Shown: positions 53,435 through 62,364 of the stretch, in pieces | Numbering within the stretch: position 1 is the stretch's first letter | How the letters are laid out: each line of letters starts with the position of its first letter | Assembly: GCF_014200675.1 (NCBI RefSeq) | Contig: NZ_JACHCI010000021.1 | Coordinates: forward strand, 1 to 64,000 | Direction: 5' to 3' | Length of the DNA: 64,000 nt | Origin: Janthinobacterium saanense | GTDB lineage: Bacteria; Pseudomonadota; Gammaproteobacteria; Burkholderiales; Burkholderiaceae_D | Made by a program: the position numbers and the translations under genes | The notes under the pieces: model-generated | Databases searched by the model: none | Seen by the model: the letters and a program-made list of their open reading frames with translations, nothing else | Told to the model about the DNA's origin: nothing

Positions 53435-55863
53435 CAGAAGTCCGCAGTCAAAGTCAGGAAGCCCTGGCGTGGGGCGATCGGGAAGGTGTTGTAGGTGCCG
53501 CTGGCTGCACCGACCACCACGTTCAGCACGCCCTGGCGATTGGCCAGGTTGCTGACGGTAGCGCGCCAGCGCGGGTTTTTCAGCCAGCTGGCCAGATTCG
53601 GCAGCTTGCCCGACACGCCCAGGCTCATCAGGAAATAGCTGGAGACGGACAAATCGTTGGTGTAGGTGGCATAGCGCCGGCCCACGTAGTCGCCGATCAG
53701 CTGGACGTCGACGTCGCCGATGGTGGCCGAGGCCACGGATTTGTTGAGCCACTCGGGCGAACCTGGCACATCCTTGCCAGCCGTCGGTACCAGGGTGGTG
53801 CCGCTGAGGTAATCGTCGGCGTATTTCGAGCGGTTGTACGACAGGGCATTGTAGAACGAGAAGTTCTTGCCGAAGTGCAAGGTGCCCGCCATGTCGATAC
53901 CATCCGTGCGCACGCTACCCACGTTGGCCAGCACCGGGTTGCCGCCGATGATGGACGAGATCACTGCAGTCGGGCTGATTTGCAGCAAGCGGTTGCTGAA
54001 GTCGACGTGGTAGATATTGACCTGGCCATCGATGCCGGTGACAGGGCCCAGGTCCAGCGGGTGGCTGCCGCGCACGCCCACTTCATAGGTAACGGCGGTT
54101 TCCGGCTTGGCAGTTTGCTTGAACAGGTCGAACGCGGCCTGGTTGGCCAGGCTCCATGGCGAGGCGCCGCCGCCGCCATAGGTCACGAACTGGCGCATGT
54201 TTTGCTGGATGTTGAAATACAGCTGGTCTTTCGAGGTGAAGTCCCAGCGTCCGCCTACCTGTGGCAAGAACCATTTTTTGGTGGTAATCGAACCGACCGG
54301 CAAGGCGGTCGAGCCGCCAGCAATCGCGCCTACCAGTGGCTGCACCGGGAATTGGCCATCGGCAAATTGCAGGCTGGACTTGAAGCCCGCTTGCAGCGAC
54401 ATATTCGGGCGGATATTCCATTCATCCTGTAAGTGGAACTGGGCTACCTTGGTATCCATCACGCTGCCGTATTGCGTGATCAAAGGATCGGTCGGGCGGT
54501 CATATGGCGAGCTCGGATTGTTCACGTCCAGCGCATACCAGCGGCGGTAGGCCGACGACTTGTTTTGTTCCAGCCAGACGCCCGCTTCCAGTTGATGGTC
54601 GCCCATTTCCTTGCGCAGGGTGGAAACCAGGCCGCCGCGGTTGATCTTGTATTCGGTGGTGCGGGTGGCGTAGCCGGAACCGCCAAACACCTGTTTCAGG
54701 TTCTGGTTCGGGTAGTACACGCTGAACAGCGCCGGCAGGCCAGCCACGCCGATCGGGCCGGCGACCACGCCCACGCCGTCATCGTTGTGGAAATACACCT
54801 GGTTCGACCAGGTCGTGCCTTCGGACAGGTTGGCGTCGAACTTGGCATACGCCAGGTAATCGGTGCGCTGCGCATCGCTGTAGTAGTTGCGGTAGTTATT
54901 GCCATCGGCAGCCGGCGTGGCGCCGGTTGGCGACAGATAGTTCAAGGCCGAATTAAAGTCGGGGTACAGGAATGGGCGCGTATACGGCGCGCTGGTTTCG
55001 CCTTTGACGTGCACGGTGCTGTCTTCGTTCGGCTCGGTCTTGTCCGAGTAGTTGAAGAACAGGGTCAGCTTGCCGGCGTCGCTGCGGTTGACGAATTTGG
55101 CGTTGACCTGGTCGCCGCCCTGGCGGCCGTTGAAATCCCAGGCGTGCGCTTCGTGGTGCAGCACCGAGATATAGGCGCTGTTGCCGTCGCCAAACACACC
55201 GGTGTCATAGCGGGCAAAGGTGCGTGACGTGCGGTAGCTGCCCACCGTTTGCTGCACCGTGCCGCCACGCTTGGCCAGCGGGTCGCTGGAATAGGTTTCG
55301 ATGGTGCCGCCCAGGTTGCTGGTCGAGGCCGTGCCGACGTCGCCGGCACCGGAAGACAGCACCACGCTGCGCACGTTTTCACTGATCACGGCGCGCTGTG
55401 GCGACAGGCCGTTGTAGTTGCCGTACTGCTGGTCGCCCAGTGGCACGCCATCCATGGTGTAACCGAGTTGCTGGCCCGAGAAGCCGTGCACGAACAGCGA
55501 CAGGTTTTGCTCGTTGTTACCCCATGGGTCGGATGTCTGGAAGCTGACGCCAGGCAGGGTTTGCAGCGCCTTGAGCGGATTGGTGCCCGGCAGGATTTTT
55601 TGAATCTCATTGCTGTTCAGGGCAACTGAAGAGCGCGTCTTGTTGGAGGAAATCTGCACGGTAGCCATCGGCGCCGCGCTGCCATCATCGGCCGGGGCAG
55701 CCGCCGCGCCTGCCGGGGCGGCCATTTCGCTGGCGGCGGCGGTGACGGCGGCAGCAGCGGCCGTTTGCGCCAGCGCGGGCATGGACAAGCCCGCTGCGCA
55801 GGCGCCCAGTAAGACATTAAAGGAGTGACGGCGCAGCGCCAGCTTCAAATTCGAGTTCATCAA
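53434..55863 (-). CDS. TonB-dependent outer-membrane receptor, probable organophosphate importer
   Basis: An 809-residue receptor with signal peptide (about 1-32, ending ALA), an Ala-rich linker, a TonB-box-like MATVQISSNKTR (about 65), plug domain (LKALQTLPGVSFQTSD, LFVHGFSGQQLGYTMDGVPL, VVLSSGAGDVGTASTSNLGG) and a 22-strand-type barrel ending in a terminal Phe (LTLTADF). Its plug differs from the LVNGKRR type at 37047. It heads an operon with the Tat-exported glycerophosphodiesterase and is preceded by four 11-bp-spaced PhoB half-sites, so uptake of phosphodiesters or other organophosphates during phosphate starvation is likely (inference). Confidence 0.9.
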   Translation of the reverse strand: MMNSNLKLALRRHSFNVLLGACAAGLSMPALAQTAAAAAVTAAASEMAAPAGAAAAPADDGSAAPMATVQISSNKTRSSVALNSNEIQKILPGTNPLKALQTLPGVSFQTSDPWGNNEQNLSLFVHGFSGQQLGYTMDGVPLGDQQYGNYNGLSPQRAVISENVRSVVLSSGAGDVGTASTSNLGGTIETYSSDPLAKRGGTVQQTVGSYRTSRTFARYDTGVFGDGNSAYISVLHHEAHAWDFNGRQGGDQVNAKFVNRSDAGKLTLFFNYSDKTEPNEDSTVHVKGETSAPYTRPFLYPDFNSALNYLSPTGATPAADGNNYRNYYSDAQRTDYLAYAKFDANLSEGTTWSNQVYFHNDDGVGVVAGPIGVAGLPALFSVYYPNQNLKQVFGGSGYATRTTEYKINRGGLVSTLRKEMGDHQLEAGVWLEQNKSSAYRRWYALDVNNPSSPYDRPTDPLITQYGSVMDTKVAQFHLQDEWNIRPNMSLQAGFKSSLQFADGQFPVQPLVGAIAGGSTALPVGSITTKKWFLPQVGGRWDFTSKDQLYFNIQQNMRQFVTYGGGGASPWSLANQAAFDLFKQTAKPETAVTYEVGVRGSHPLDLGPVTGIDGQVNIYHVDFSNRLLQISPTAVISSIIGGNPVLANVGSVRTDGIDMAGTLHFGKNFSFYNALSYNRSKYADDYLSGTTLVPTAGKDVPGSPEWLNKSVASATIGDVDVQLIGDYVGRRYATYTNDLSVSSYFLMSLGVSGKLPNLASWLKNPRWRATVSNLANRQGVLNVVVGAASGTYNTFPIAPRQGFLTLTADF

Positions 55864-55908
55864 TCAGCCTGTGGGGGAAAAGTATGGGGGTTGATACAAG
55901 CTGCGCAG

Positions 55909-55961
55909 CGTATAGCCGCTGTATGACGCGTTGATGACGGCTTCGTGACGGGAGGATGACA
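55909..55961 (-). promoter_or_regulatory. double Pho box and -10 of the TonB receptor/GDPD operon
   Basis: Reading the minus strand, TGTCAT, CGTCAC, CGTCAT and CGTCAT start exactly 11 bp apart (55961, 55950, 55939, 55928), the spacing of PhoB direct repeats (two adjacent boxes of two half-sites). A TATACG -10 follows 8 bp after the last half-site (55914-55909), the normal geometry of a PhoB-activated promoter that lacks a -35. Confidence 0.8.
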
Positions 55962-56092
55962 AAAACGGGGTGGCAAGCGCGCCGCCCGTGGGGCGGCGCG
56001 AGGGTGTTGCAGAGAATTACATTAAAATTTGGTAATGTTGAAGTGGTAACCGAAGGTGTTGTTTAATTTAGTTATTTAATCAAGCAACGCAA

Positions 56093-57076
56093 TTAGTTAA
56101 TGCTCGATGCCGGCGGTATCAGCACTTCGGCAGGCGCGTCGCTGGCGAACAGCTGCGCGCAATCGACCTTGTCGAAATCATAGTGCTGGCCGCAGAAATC
56201 GCAGTTCACGCCCACATGGCCTACTTCTTCCAGGGTGCTGTTGACTTCTTCTTCGCCCAGCATCTTGAGCATATTGCCCACTTTTTCACGGGTGCAAGTG
56301 CAATGGAAGCTCGGGTGCAGCGGATCGAACACGCGGATTGTTTCTTCCCAGAACAAACGCTGCATCAGGGTGTCGATGTCGGTGGCCAGGATCTCTTCCT
56401 CTTTCAGGGTCGAGGCCAGCATCACGGCGCGGTTCCAGGTATCGAGCGCGTCTTCTTCCGACACGGGCGTCGCCTCTGCCTTGCCGCCGTGATGGGGCAG
56501 CTTTTGCAGCAGCAGGCCGCGCGAAGTGGTGTCGTCGGTGGCCAGCCACAGACGCGTGTCGAGCTGTTCCGAGCGCAGCATATAGTTTTCAATCACGGTC
56601 GCCATATCGTCGCCGTCCAGCGGCACGATGCCCTGGTACGGCTGCTGGCCTGGCACCTTGTCGGCCGGGTCCAGGGTGATGATGAAGCGGCCCTTGCCCG
56701 TGGCGTTCAGCAATTGCGGCACGGTGGCGCCATCCGGCACGGCGGCGTCCGGGTCCAGTTTGGCGGTGGCGCGCAAACGCAGGTCGGAATCGCACTCGAC
56801 CACCATCAGGCGTACCGGACCGTCACCATGGATTTGCATGATGATGGAACCGTTGAATTTCAGGTTGGCCGACAGCAGGGCGGCAGCAGCCACCATTTCG
56901 CCCAGCACTTTTTTCACGGCCAGCGGGTAGGCGTGGCGCGACACCACTTCCTGCCAGGTGTGGGAGACATCGATGAACTGGCCGCGCACGGCGGCGTTAT
57001 CGAAAATGAATTTCTGCAGGGTATCCTGGCCTTCGGTGGCTGCGTCCACTGTCACTGCGCTGGTATCGGTCGTCAT
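56093..57076 (-). CDS. hslO: Hsp33 redox-regulated chaperone HslO
   Basis: A 327-residue Hsp33. The N-terminal domain (about 1-230) has FDNAAVRGQFIDVSHTWQEV and LSANLKFNGSIIMQIHGDGP. The C-terminal zinc switch has the C-x-C pair in FHCTCTREK and the C-x-x-C pair in NCDFCGQHYDFD; oxidation of these cysteines releases zinc and turns on chaperone activity. A TTG four codons upstream is open, but the ATG at 57076 (MTTDTSAV) is the better start. A 229-bp gap holding the Pho promoter follows it toward 55863. Confidence 0.95.
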   Translation of the reverse strand: MTTDTSAVTVDAATEGQDTLQKFIFDNAAVRGQFIDVSHTWQEVVSRHAYPLAVKKVLGEMVAAAALLSANLKFNGSIIMQIHGDGPVRLMVVECDSDLRLRATAKLDPDAAVPDGATVPQLLNATGKGRFIITLDPADKVPGQQPYQGIVPLDGDDMATVIENYMLRSEQLDTRLWLATDDTTSRGLLLQKLPHHGGKAEATPVSEEDALDTWNRAVMLASTLKEEEILATDIDTLMQRLFWEETIRVFDPLHPSFHCTCTREKVGNMLKMLGEEEVNSTLEEVGHVGVNCDFCGQHYDFDKVDCAQLFASDAPAEVLIPPASSIN

Positions 57077-57310
57077 GTGTTTATCCAATCTTCTTGAGTT
57101 GCATGTTGTTGCATATTAAATTCGCTGGCCGCGTTGATGATGCCGACGGCCTGGTCTTGTCGTTTGCCCAGTGATCAAGGCAGTGCCTGCTGATCGCCGC
57201 GATAGACGGTGCTGGAAACGCCGGGCACAGCCGGATGTGGAAGTTTGACGCTATTTTACGCTGGGCTGTTCACTGTTGTAAGACAAGTACGAACAATGGA
57301 GCTGATCCGG

Positions 57311-57335
57311 TATAATTAAAGAACGATCGTACTTT
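57311..57335 (+). promoter_or_regulatory. promoter with overlapping palindromic operator
   Basis: TATAAT (57311-57316) is followed directly by AAAGAACGATCGTACTTT (57318-57335), an 18-bp palindrome with a single mismatched pair, placed over the expected transcription start. A half-site AAGTACGA occurs at 57286-57293. This geometry suits a TetR-type repressor. The rest of the 326-bp region (57077-57402) shows no gene. Confidence 0.6.
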
Positions 57336-57402
57336 TATGCCTGCGCTATCTACAGGCACAGCATGTGGCGACATCCGCGCTACTTTCAAGGCAGGCAAGG
57401 CA

Positions 57403-58290
57403 ATGAAAAACATGAAAACTTCCCGTTCCGAATTCATTTCCATTCGCGGCGCACGCACCCATGTGCGCCATTGGGGCCGCGAAGGCGCGCCTATTTTGTT
57501 CATGGTACATGGCTGGATGGACGTGGCCGCCTCGTTCCAGTTTGTCGTCGACGAGCTCGCTGGCGACTGGCATGTGATCGCGCCCGACTGGCGTGGTTTC
57601 GGCTTGAGCGACTACACCCAGTCCGATACCTATTGGTTCCCCGACTATCTGGCTGACCTTGATGCCATGCTGCAACATTACTCGCCGGATGCGCCCGTCA
57701 ACTTGCTGGGCCACAGCATGGGCGCCAACGTGGCCGGCCTGTACGCGGGCGTGCGGCCTGAGCGCATCGTGCGTTTCATCAACCTGGAAGGTTTCGGCAT
57801 GATGGCCACGCGCCCGTCGCAAGCGCCTGGCCGCTACGCCAGGTGGCTGGACGAATTGCGCGAACCGCCGCAGATGCGCAGCTACCCGAGCCGGCAGGCG
57901 GTGGCGGCGCGCCTGCAAAAGACCAATCCGCGCCTGATCGACGAGCGCGCCGCCTTTTTGGCCGAACACTGGTCGGTGCAGAATGAGGCGGGCGAGTGGG
58001 AAATCATGGGCGACCCGCGCCACAAGCGCGTCAATCCCATGTTGTACCAGGTCGAGGAAGTGATGGCGTGCTGGCGCCGCATCACGGCGCCCGTGCTGTG
58101 GGTGGAAGCGGCCGAGACAAATATGTGGGAATGGATGGGGCCGAAGGAGCAGGCGCGCATCGAGATCGACCGCCGCCTGGGTTTCCTGCAAGACGTGCGC
58201 TGTGAAATGATGATGGATGCGGGCCATATGCTGCACCATGACCAGCCAGCCGAACTGGCGCGGCTGGTGGAGCAATTTCTTGCTCAGTAG
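57403..58290 (+). CDS. alpha/beta-fold hydrolase
   Basis: A 295-residue soluble hydrolase of the haloalkane dehalogenase/epoxide hydrolase-like type. It has FMVHGWMDVAASFQFVVDEL (oxyanion region HGW), PDWRGFGLSDY, the nucleophile elbow LLGHSMGANVAG (Ser105), a cap domain (about 135-205) and a C-terminal MDAGHMLHHDQP with catalytic His. The acid is probably in the WVEAAETNMW region. GGCAAGG precedes ATG 57403; ATG 57412 is an alternative. Transcription appears to be under an operator-bearing promoter at 57311-57335, but no regulator gene is adjacent. Confidence 0.85.
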   Translation: MKNMKTSRSEFISIRGARTHVRHWGREGAPILFMVHGWMDVAASFQFVVDELAGDWHVIAPDWRGFGLSDYTQSDTYWFPDYLADLDAMLQHYSPDAPVNLLGHSMGANVAGLYAGVRPERIVRFINLEGFGMMATRPSQAPGRYARWLDELREPPQMRSYPSRQAVAARLQKTNPRLIDERAAFLAEHWSVQNEAGEWEIMGDPRHKRVNPMLYQVEEVMACWRRITAPVLWVEAAETNMWEWMGPKEQARIEIDRRLGFLQDVRCEMMMDAGHMLHHDQPAELARLVEQFLAQ

Positions 58291-58381
58291 CATACTGATC
58301 ACAGGAGCGCTCTCGTCTCTGGCAAGCAGCGTACAATGAAAACTTCTTCCATGTTCAGCCCGCGCGCGGTATTGTTTTCAC

Positions 58382-59215
58382 ATGCTTAAAGTCGACCTAC
58401 ATTGCCACTCCAATATCTCCGACGGCGTGCTCGCACCGGCCGCCGTGGCGGCGCATGCGCACCAGGCCGGCGTGAATGTGTGGGCGCTGACGGACCATGA
58501 TGAAGTGTCGGGCACGGCGGCTGCACGCGCCGCCGCCCTGGACCTGGGCATGCGTTTCGTCGCGGGCGTGGAAATTTCGATTACCTGGGCCGGTCAGACC
58601 GTGCACATCGTCGGCTTGCAGATCGATGAAAACAATCCGGCGCTGCTGCAGGGCTTGCATCAGACGCGTTCCGGGCGAGATGCGCGCGGGCGCGAGATTG
58701 CCCGCCAGCTGGACCTGGCCGGCCTGCCCGGCGCCTATGAAGGCGCGTTGAAATTCGTCGGCAACCCCGATTTGATGTCGCGCACCCATTTCGCGCGTTA
58801 CATCATGGAAACGGGCAAGTGTGCGAATATTCCCGAGGTATTCAAAAAATACCTGTCAGAAGGAAAACCCGGTTACGTCGAGCACCGCTGGGCCACTTTG
58901 GCGGAAGCGGTGGGCTGGATACGCGGCGCCGGCGGCCTGGCCGTGATCGCCCATCCGGGCCGCTACCGGTTCAGCGACACGGCGCAGGGCGTGCTGTTTG
59001 ATGAATTCAAGCAATTAGGCGGCGTCGCGATCGAAGTCGTCACGGGCAGCCACAGCCCCGACCAGTATGGCGAGTACGCGCGCCTGGCGAACGACTACGG
59101 TTTCCTGGCCTCGCGCGGCAGCGACTTCCATGCACCGGGCGAGTCCCGCGTGGACTTTGCGCAACTGCCACCGCTCCCCGCCAGCGTCACCCCGATCTGG
59201 CACGACTGGTTTTAA
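58382..59215 (+). CDS. PHP-domain phosphatase (RNase AM/YciV-like)
   Basis: A 277-residue PHP-superfamily enzyme. Metal ligands are visible in VDLHCHSNISDG (His-x-His, Asp), ALTDHDEVSGT, FVAGVEIS (Glu), VIAHPGRYRF (His) and GSDFHAPGE (Asp-x-His), the full trinuclear set. It matches the YciV/RnmAM group, which hydrolyses 3',5'-nucleoside bisphosphates and trims 5' ends of RNA. A TACAAT -10-like hexamer lies at 58332-58337. Followed by htpX, with a terminator between. Confidence 0.92.
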   Translation: MLKVDLHCHSNISDGVLAPAAVAAHAHQAGVNVWALTDHDEVSGTAAARAAALDLGMRFVAGVEISITWAGQTVHIVGLQIDENNPALLQGLHQTRSGRDARGREIARQLDLAGLPGAYEGALKFVGNPDLMSRTHFARYIMETGKCANIPEVFKKYLSEGKPGYVEHRWATLAEAVGWIRGAGGLAVIAHPGRYRFSDTAQGVLFDEFKQLGGVAIEVVTGSHSPDQYGEYARLANDYGFLASRGSDFHAPGESRVDFAQLPPLPASVTPIWHDWF

Positions 59216-59217
59216 TG

Positions 59218-59251
59218 CCTTAAAGAATCTGCTTCGCCACGATTCTTAAGG
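59218..59251. terminator. terminator-like palindrome after the PHP gene
   Basis: CCTTAAAGAATC and GATTCTTAAGG pair (one bulged A) around an 11-nt loop, starting 3 nt after the stop. T-rich sequence follows, so termination is plausible though the stem is AT-rich. Confidence 0.5.
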
Positions 59252-59265
59252 TATTCATAAGACGT

Positions 59266-59300
59266 GCCGCACTTGAAATGTGCGGCCCCGTACTTATATT
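59266..59300 (+). promoter_or_regulatory. htpX promoter with a dyad over the -35
   Basis: TTGAAA (59273-59278) and TATATT (59295-59300) are 16 bp apart and lie 42 bp before the htpX ATG. The -35 sits in the centre of a perfect GCCGCAC/GTGCGGC dyad (59266-59286), as expected for an operator that blocks RNA polymerase. Confidence 0.6.
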
Positions 59301-59342
59301 TTCACTACTATTGTCTTGAATATTCATCTGGAGCCATCGCCC

Positions 59343-60230
59343 ATGAAACGTATCGTCCTCTTTGTTGTCACCAATCTGGCTGTGATGCTGGTGTTGTCCA
59401 TCATCCTCAGTTTGCTGGGCGTGGGCAATCCTGCGCGGGGCAGTACCTTGAATCTGGGCAGCCTGCTGGTGTTTTCGCTGGTGGTCGGTTTCACGGGTTC
59501 GATTTTCTCCTTGCTGATCAGCAAACCGGTGGCCAAGTGGAGCACCGGTGCGCGCGTGATCGATAACCCCAGTTCGTCAACCGAATTGTGGCTGGTCAAT
59601 ACGGTGCGCGCCCTGTCCGAACGGGCCGGCATCGGCATGCCCGAAGTGGCCGTGTACGAGGGCGACGCGAATGCCTTCGCCACCGGCGCGTTCAAGAATT
59701 CGGCCCTGGTGGCAGTATCCACGGGCTTGTTGGAAAGCATGAACCGCGATGAAGTCGAAGCCGTGCTGGGCCATGAGATCGCCCACGTGGCCAATGGCGA
59801 CATGGTGACCCTGACCCTGATACAGGGCGTGGTCAACACCTTCGTGGTGTTCATGGCGCGCGTGGTGGGTTTCTTTGTCGACAATGTGCTGCTGAAAAAT
59901 AACAACCGCGAAGGTGGCGGGCGCGGTATCGGTTATTTCGTCACCGTGATGGTGTGCGAAGTGGTGTTCGGCTTGCTCGCTTCCATCATCGTCGCCTGGT
60001 TCTCGCGCCAGCGCGAATTCCGCGCCGATGCCGGTTCGGCCAAGCTCCTGGGCAGCCCCACGCCGATGATGCACGCACTGGCCCGTTTGGGCGGCGTGCA
60101 GCCGGGCGAATTGCCGCAATCGATGCAGGCGCTGGGCATCAGCGGCGGCAATAGCGGCTGGGGCGCGCTGTTTGCCACCCATCCGCCGATCGAGCAACGC
60201 ATCGCCGCCTTGCGCGGCGTACAATCATGA
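59343..60230 (+). CDS. htpX: membrane zinc metalloprotease HtpX
   Basis: A 295-residue inner-membrane protease that degrades damaged membrane proteins. Four hydrophobic segments (about 4-24, 38-60, 158-178, 195-215) surround a cytoplasmic M48 catalytic domain with HEIAH (144-148) and the third ligand Glu in [14 protein letters not shown] 59343 gives the canonical [19 protein letters not shown]; the frame is open 21 codons further upstream but those do not fit the family. Confidence 0.96.
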   Translation: MKRIVLFVVTNLAVMLVLSIILSLLGVGNPARGSTLNLGSLLVFSLVVGFTGSIFSLLISKPVAKWSTGARVIDNPSSSTELWLVNTVRALSERAGIGMPEVAVYEGDANAFATGAFKNSALVAVSTGLLESMNRDEVEAVLGHEIAHVANGDMVTLTLIQGVVNTFVVFMARVVGFFVDNVLLKNNNREGGGRGIGYFVTVMVCEVVFGLLASIIVAWFSRQREFRADAGSAKLLGSPTPMMHALARLGGVQPGELPQSMQALGISGGNSGWGALFATHPPIEQRIAALRGVQS

Positions 60231-60267
60231 CGTTTTTCACCAGCTGGCCAGCCAGAACTTAGAGACC

Positions 60268-60891
60268 ATGAGTCAATTTTTTCAGATACACCCCGACAAT
60301 CCGCAATTGCGCCTGATCAAGCAAGCGGCGCAGATCATCCAGTCCGGCGGCGTGGTGGCCTTGCCCACCGATTCCTGCTACGCGCTGGTGTGCCAGCTCG
60401 ACGACAAGGGCGCCGTCGAGCGCCTGCGGCGCATCCGGGGTGTGGATGAAAAGCATCACCTGACCTTGCTGTGCCGCGATTTGAGCGAGCTGGGCGTGTA
60501 TGCCCGCGTCGATAACCGCCAGTTCCGCTTGCTCAAGGCGGCCACGCCGGGCGCTTATACCTTCATACTGGAAGCGACCAAGGAAGTGCCGCGCCGCCTC
60601 AGCCACCCGTCGCGCAAGACCATCGGCTTGCGCGTGCCGCAGCACCGCATCGTGCAGTGCTTGCTGGAAGAGCTGGGCCAGCCGCTGCTGGGCGCTACCC
60701 TGACCCTGCCCGGCGATGAAGAAAGCCTGACCGATGCGGACACCATCCGCGAACGCCTGGAAAAACTGGTCGACCTGATCATCGATGGCGGCGTGTGCGC
60801 GCATGGTCCCAGCACGGTGATCGACCTGACGGGCGCCGAGCCGGAAGTGGTGCGCGTGGGCCGCGGCGACCCGGCTGCGCTGGGCTTGTAA
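60268..60891 (+). CDS. yciO: YciO/Sua5-family threonylcarbamoyl-AMP synthase-like protein
   Basis: A 207-residue single-domain protein of the TsaC/Sua5/YciO fold. It has the ATP/substrate residues in GGVVALPTDSCYALVC and RRIRGVDEKHHLTLLCRDLS, then YTFILEATKEVPRR and STVIDLTG. The N-terminal MSQFFQIHPDNPQLRLI is typical of YciO, the paralogue of the tRNA t6A enzyme TsaC; a true TsaC is usually present elsewhere. Annotated function (L-threonylcarbamoyladenylate synthase) is by homology. It follows htpX after 37 bp and may be co-transcribed. Confidence 0.9.
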   Translation: MSQFFQIHPDNPQLRLIKQAAQIIQSGGVVALPTDSCYALVCQLDDKGAVERLRRIRGVDEKHHLTLLCRDLSELGVYARVDNRQFRLLKAATPGAYTFILEATKEVPRRLSHPSRKTIGLRVPQHRIVQCLLEELGQPLLGATLTLPGDEESLTDADTIRERLEKLVDLIIDGGVCAHGPSTVIDLTGAEPEVVRVGRGDPAALGL

Positions 60892-60972
60892 GGGCGGCTG
60901 GCCCGGCTTGCTGTCTGTGGTCTTCATGACAGCATAAGAAAGGCGCCGGGCCGCTCTGGTAGAATCGCGGTC

Positions 60973-61653
60973 ATGAGCAATTTCAACGAGATAGTCCAGA
61001 CCATCGCGGTCTACCTGATACCGGTTCTTTTTGCGATCTCCCTGCATGAAGCCGCGCATGGTTATGTGGCCCGGTATTTTGGCGATCCCACGGCGTCCAA
61101 TGAAGGGCGGCTGAGCCTCAATCCCATCCGGCATATCGATCCCTTCGGCACGATCCTCTTGCCGCTGCTGCTGTATTTCACGATACAAGTGCCGTTCGGT
61201 TATGCCCGGCCGGTGCCAGTCGATTTCAACCGCCTGCGCAATCCCAAAAAACAGATGGCCTGGGTGGCCGCTGCGGGCCCGGCGGCCAATCTGGTCATGG
61301 CGCTGGCCTGGATGGTTGCTTTCATCGTGCTGGCGGACAAGGTGTCGGCCTCGCCCTTGCAGGCGTATCTGCTGGAAGTGACCCAGGCCGGCGTGCTGGT
61401 CAATGCAGTGATGTGCGTGTTTAACCTGATCCCCGTGCCGCCGCTCGATGGCGGCCGTATCGTCACCGGCCTGTTGCCGCTGGAATTGTCGAAACAATAT
61501 GCGCGGCTCGACCGGTATACGCCGTTTATCTTCGTCGGACTGATACTGCTCAGTTATACCGGCGTGCTTGGTAAATTTTTGCCGGGCATCGTGCAGGTCG
61601 TCATCCAGGGTGTGTATGCGCTGACGTTGCCGCTGCGAATGCTGCTGGCTTGA
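60973..61653 (+). CDS. site-2 protease family protein (M50)
   Basis: A 226-residue polytopic zinc protease cleaving within the membrane. The active-site helix has HEAAHGY (His25, Glu26, His29) and the later helix NLIPVPPLDGGRI supplies the Asp ligand; GPAANLVMALAW is also conserved. It lacks a PDZ domain and is of the minimal S2P type. A TAGAAT -10-like hexamer ends 8 bp before the ATG, raising the chance of a leaderless mRNA. Role could include regulated cleavage of anti-sigma or small membrane proteins, but its substrate is unknown. Confidence 0.92.
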   Translation: MSNFNEIVQTIAVYLIPVLFAISLHEAAHGYVARYFGDPTASNEGRLSLNPIRHIDPFGTILLPLLLYFTIQVPFGYARPVPVDFNRLRNPKKQMAWVAAAGPAANLVMALAWMVAFIVLADKVSASPLQAYLLEVTQAGVLVNAVMCVFNLIPVPPLDGGRIVTGLLPLELSKQYARLDRYTPFIFVGLILLSYTGVLGKFLPGIVQVVIQGVYALTLPLRMLLA

Positions 61654-61698
61654 GGCCAGGCAAATTGAGCGACAAGCAAATTAAATGATGGAATATGA

Positions 61699-62280
61699 AT
61701 GCAAGCAATAAAACAAGTAGAGCCGTTAGTAGAGAGTGAAACAATTTCAGCCTGGGTGCGCCGTTGGGCGCCTTTGATCCCCGGTGGCGAAGTGCTGGAC
61801 CTGGCCTGTGGCAACGGCCGCCATGCGCGCCACCTGGTCAGCCTGGGCCACCCGGTGATCGCGCTCGACCATGATCCCGAAATGCTGGAACAGGCGGCAG
61901 GCACGGGCATCGTTACCTCGCTGGTGGATCTGGAAGCGCCGGGCGCCGTCTGGCCCTTTGCGGCCGGCCGCTTTGCCGGCATCGTGGTGACGAATTATCT
62001 GCATCGCCCTTTGATCGAATCGCTGGTGGCCAGCCTGGCGCCCGATGGCCTGCTGGTCTACGAAACTTTTTCTGAAGGCAATGAGCAATTCGGCAAGCCA
62101 TCGAATCCGAAATTCCTGCTCAAGGAAGGCGAAATGCTGACCTGGGCCGCGCAGCAGGGCTTGCGCGTGGTGGCCTATGAAGAGGGAAGGGTAGAGCAGC
62201 CAAAAGCTGCTCTGGTGCAACGAATTTGTGCTGTTCGGCCGGATTTTCCACGGTTGGCGGCCCTGTTGCCACCGTTTTGA
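61699..62280 (+). CDS. class I SAM-dependent methyltransferase
   Basis: A 193-residue methyltransferase. Motif I is VLDLACGNGRHARHLVSLG (about 33-51), the acidic residue binding the ribose is in VIALDHDPEMLEQA, and motif IV region is GIVVTNYLHRPLI. It resembles TehB-like small methyltransferases. There is no sign of an rRNA- or DNA-specific domain; substrate unknown. It is 45 bp after the S2P gene and upstream of dapA. Confidence 0.88.
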   Translation: MQAIKQVEPLVESETISAWVRRWAPLIPGGEVLDLACGNGRHARHLVSLGHPVIALDHDPEMLEQAAGTGIVTSLVDLEAPGAVWPFAAGRFAGIVVTNYLHRPLIESLVASLAPDGLLVYETFSEGNEQFGKPSNPKFLLKEGEMLTWAAQQGLRVVAYEEGRVEQPKAALVQRICAVRPDFPRLAALLPPF

Positions 62281-62325
62281 GCGGCGTTTCTACTGCAGAA
62301 TGCACCACAGGCGCGGGCTATCCGC

Positions 62326-62331
62326 TACAAT
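62326..62331 (+). promoter_or_regulatory. -10 element of dapA-bamC
   Basis: TACAAT 33 bp upstream of dapA in the otherwise gene-free 84-bp gap. No clear -35. Confidence 0.4.
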
Positions 62332-62364
62332 CGTTGTTTTATTTATCGGCGCTATAAAATTACT

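Noticed and set aside
60898..60958. GGCCCGGC/GCCGGGCC pair in the yciO-S2P gap
   Set aside because: Arms are about 40 nt apart in GC-rich DNA with no T-run; likely chance.
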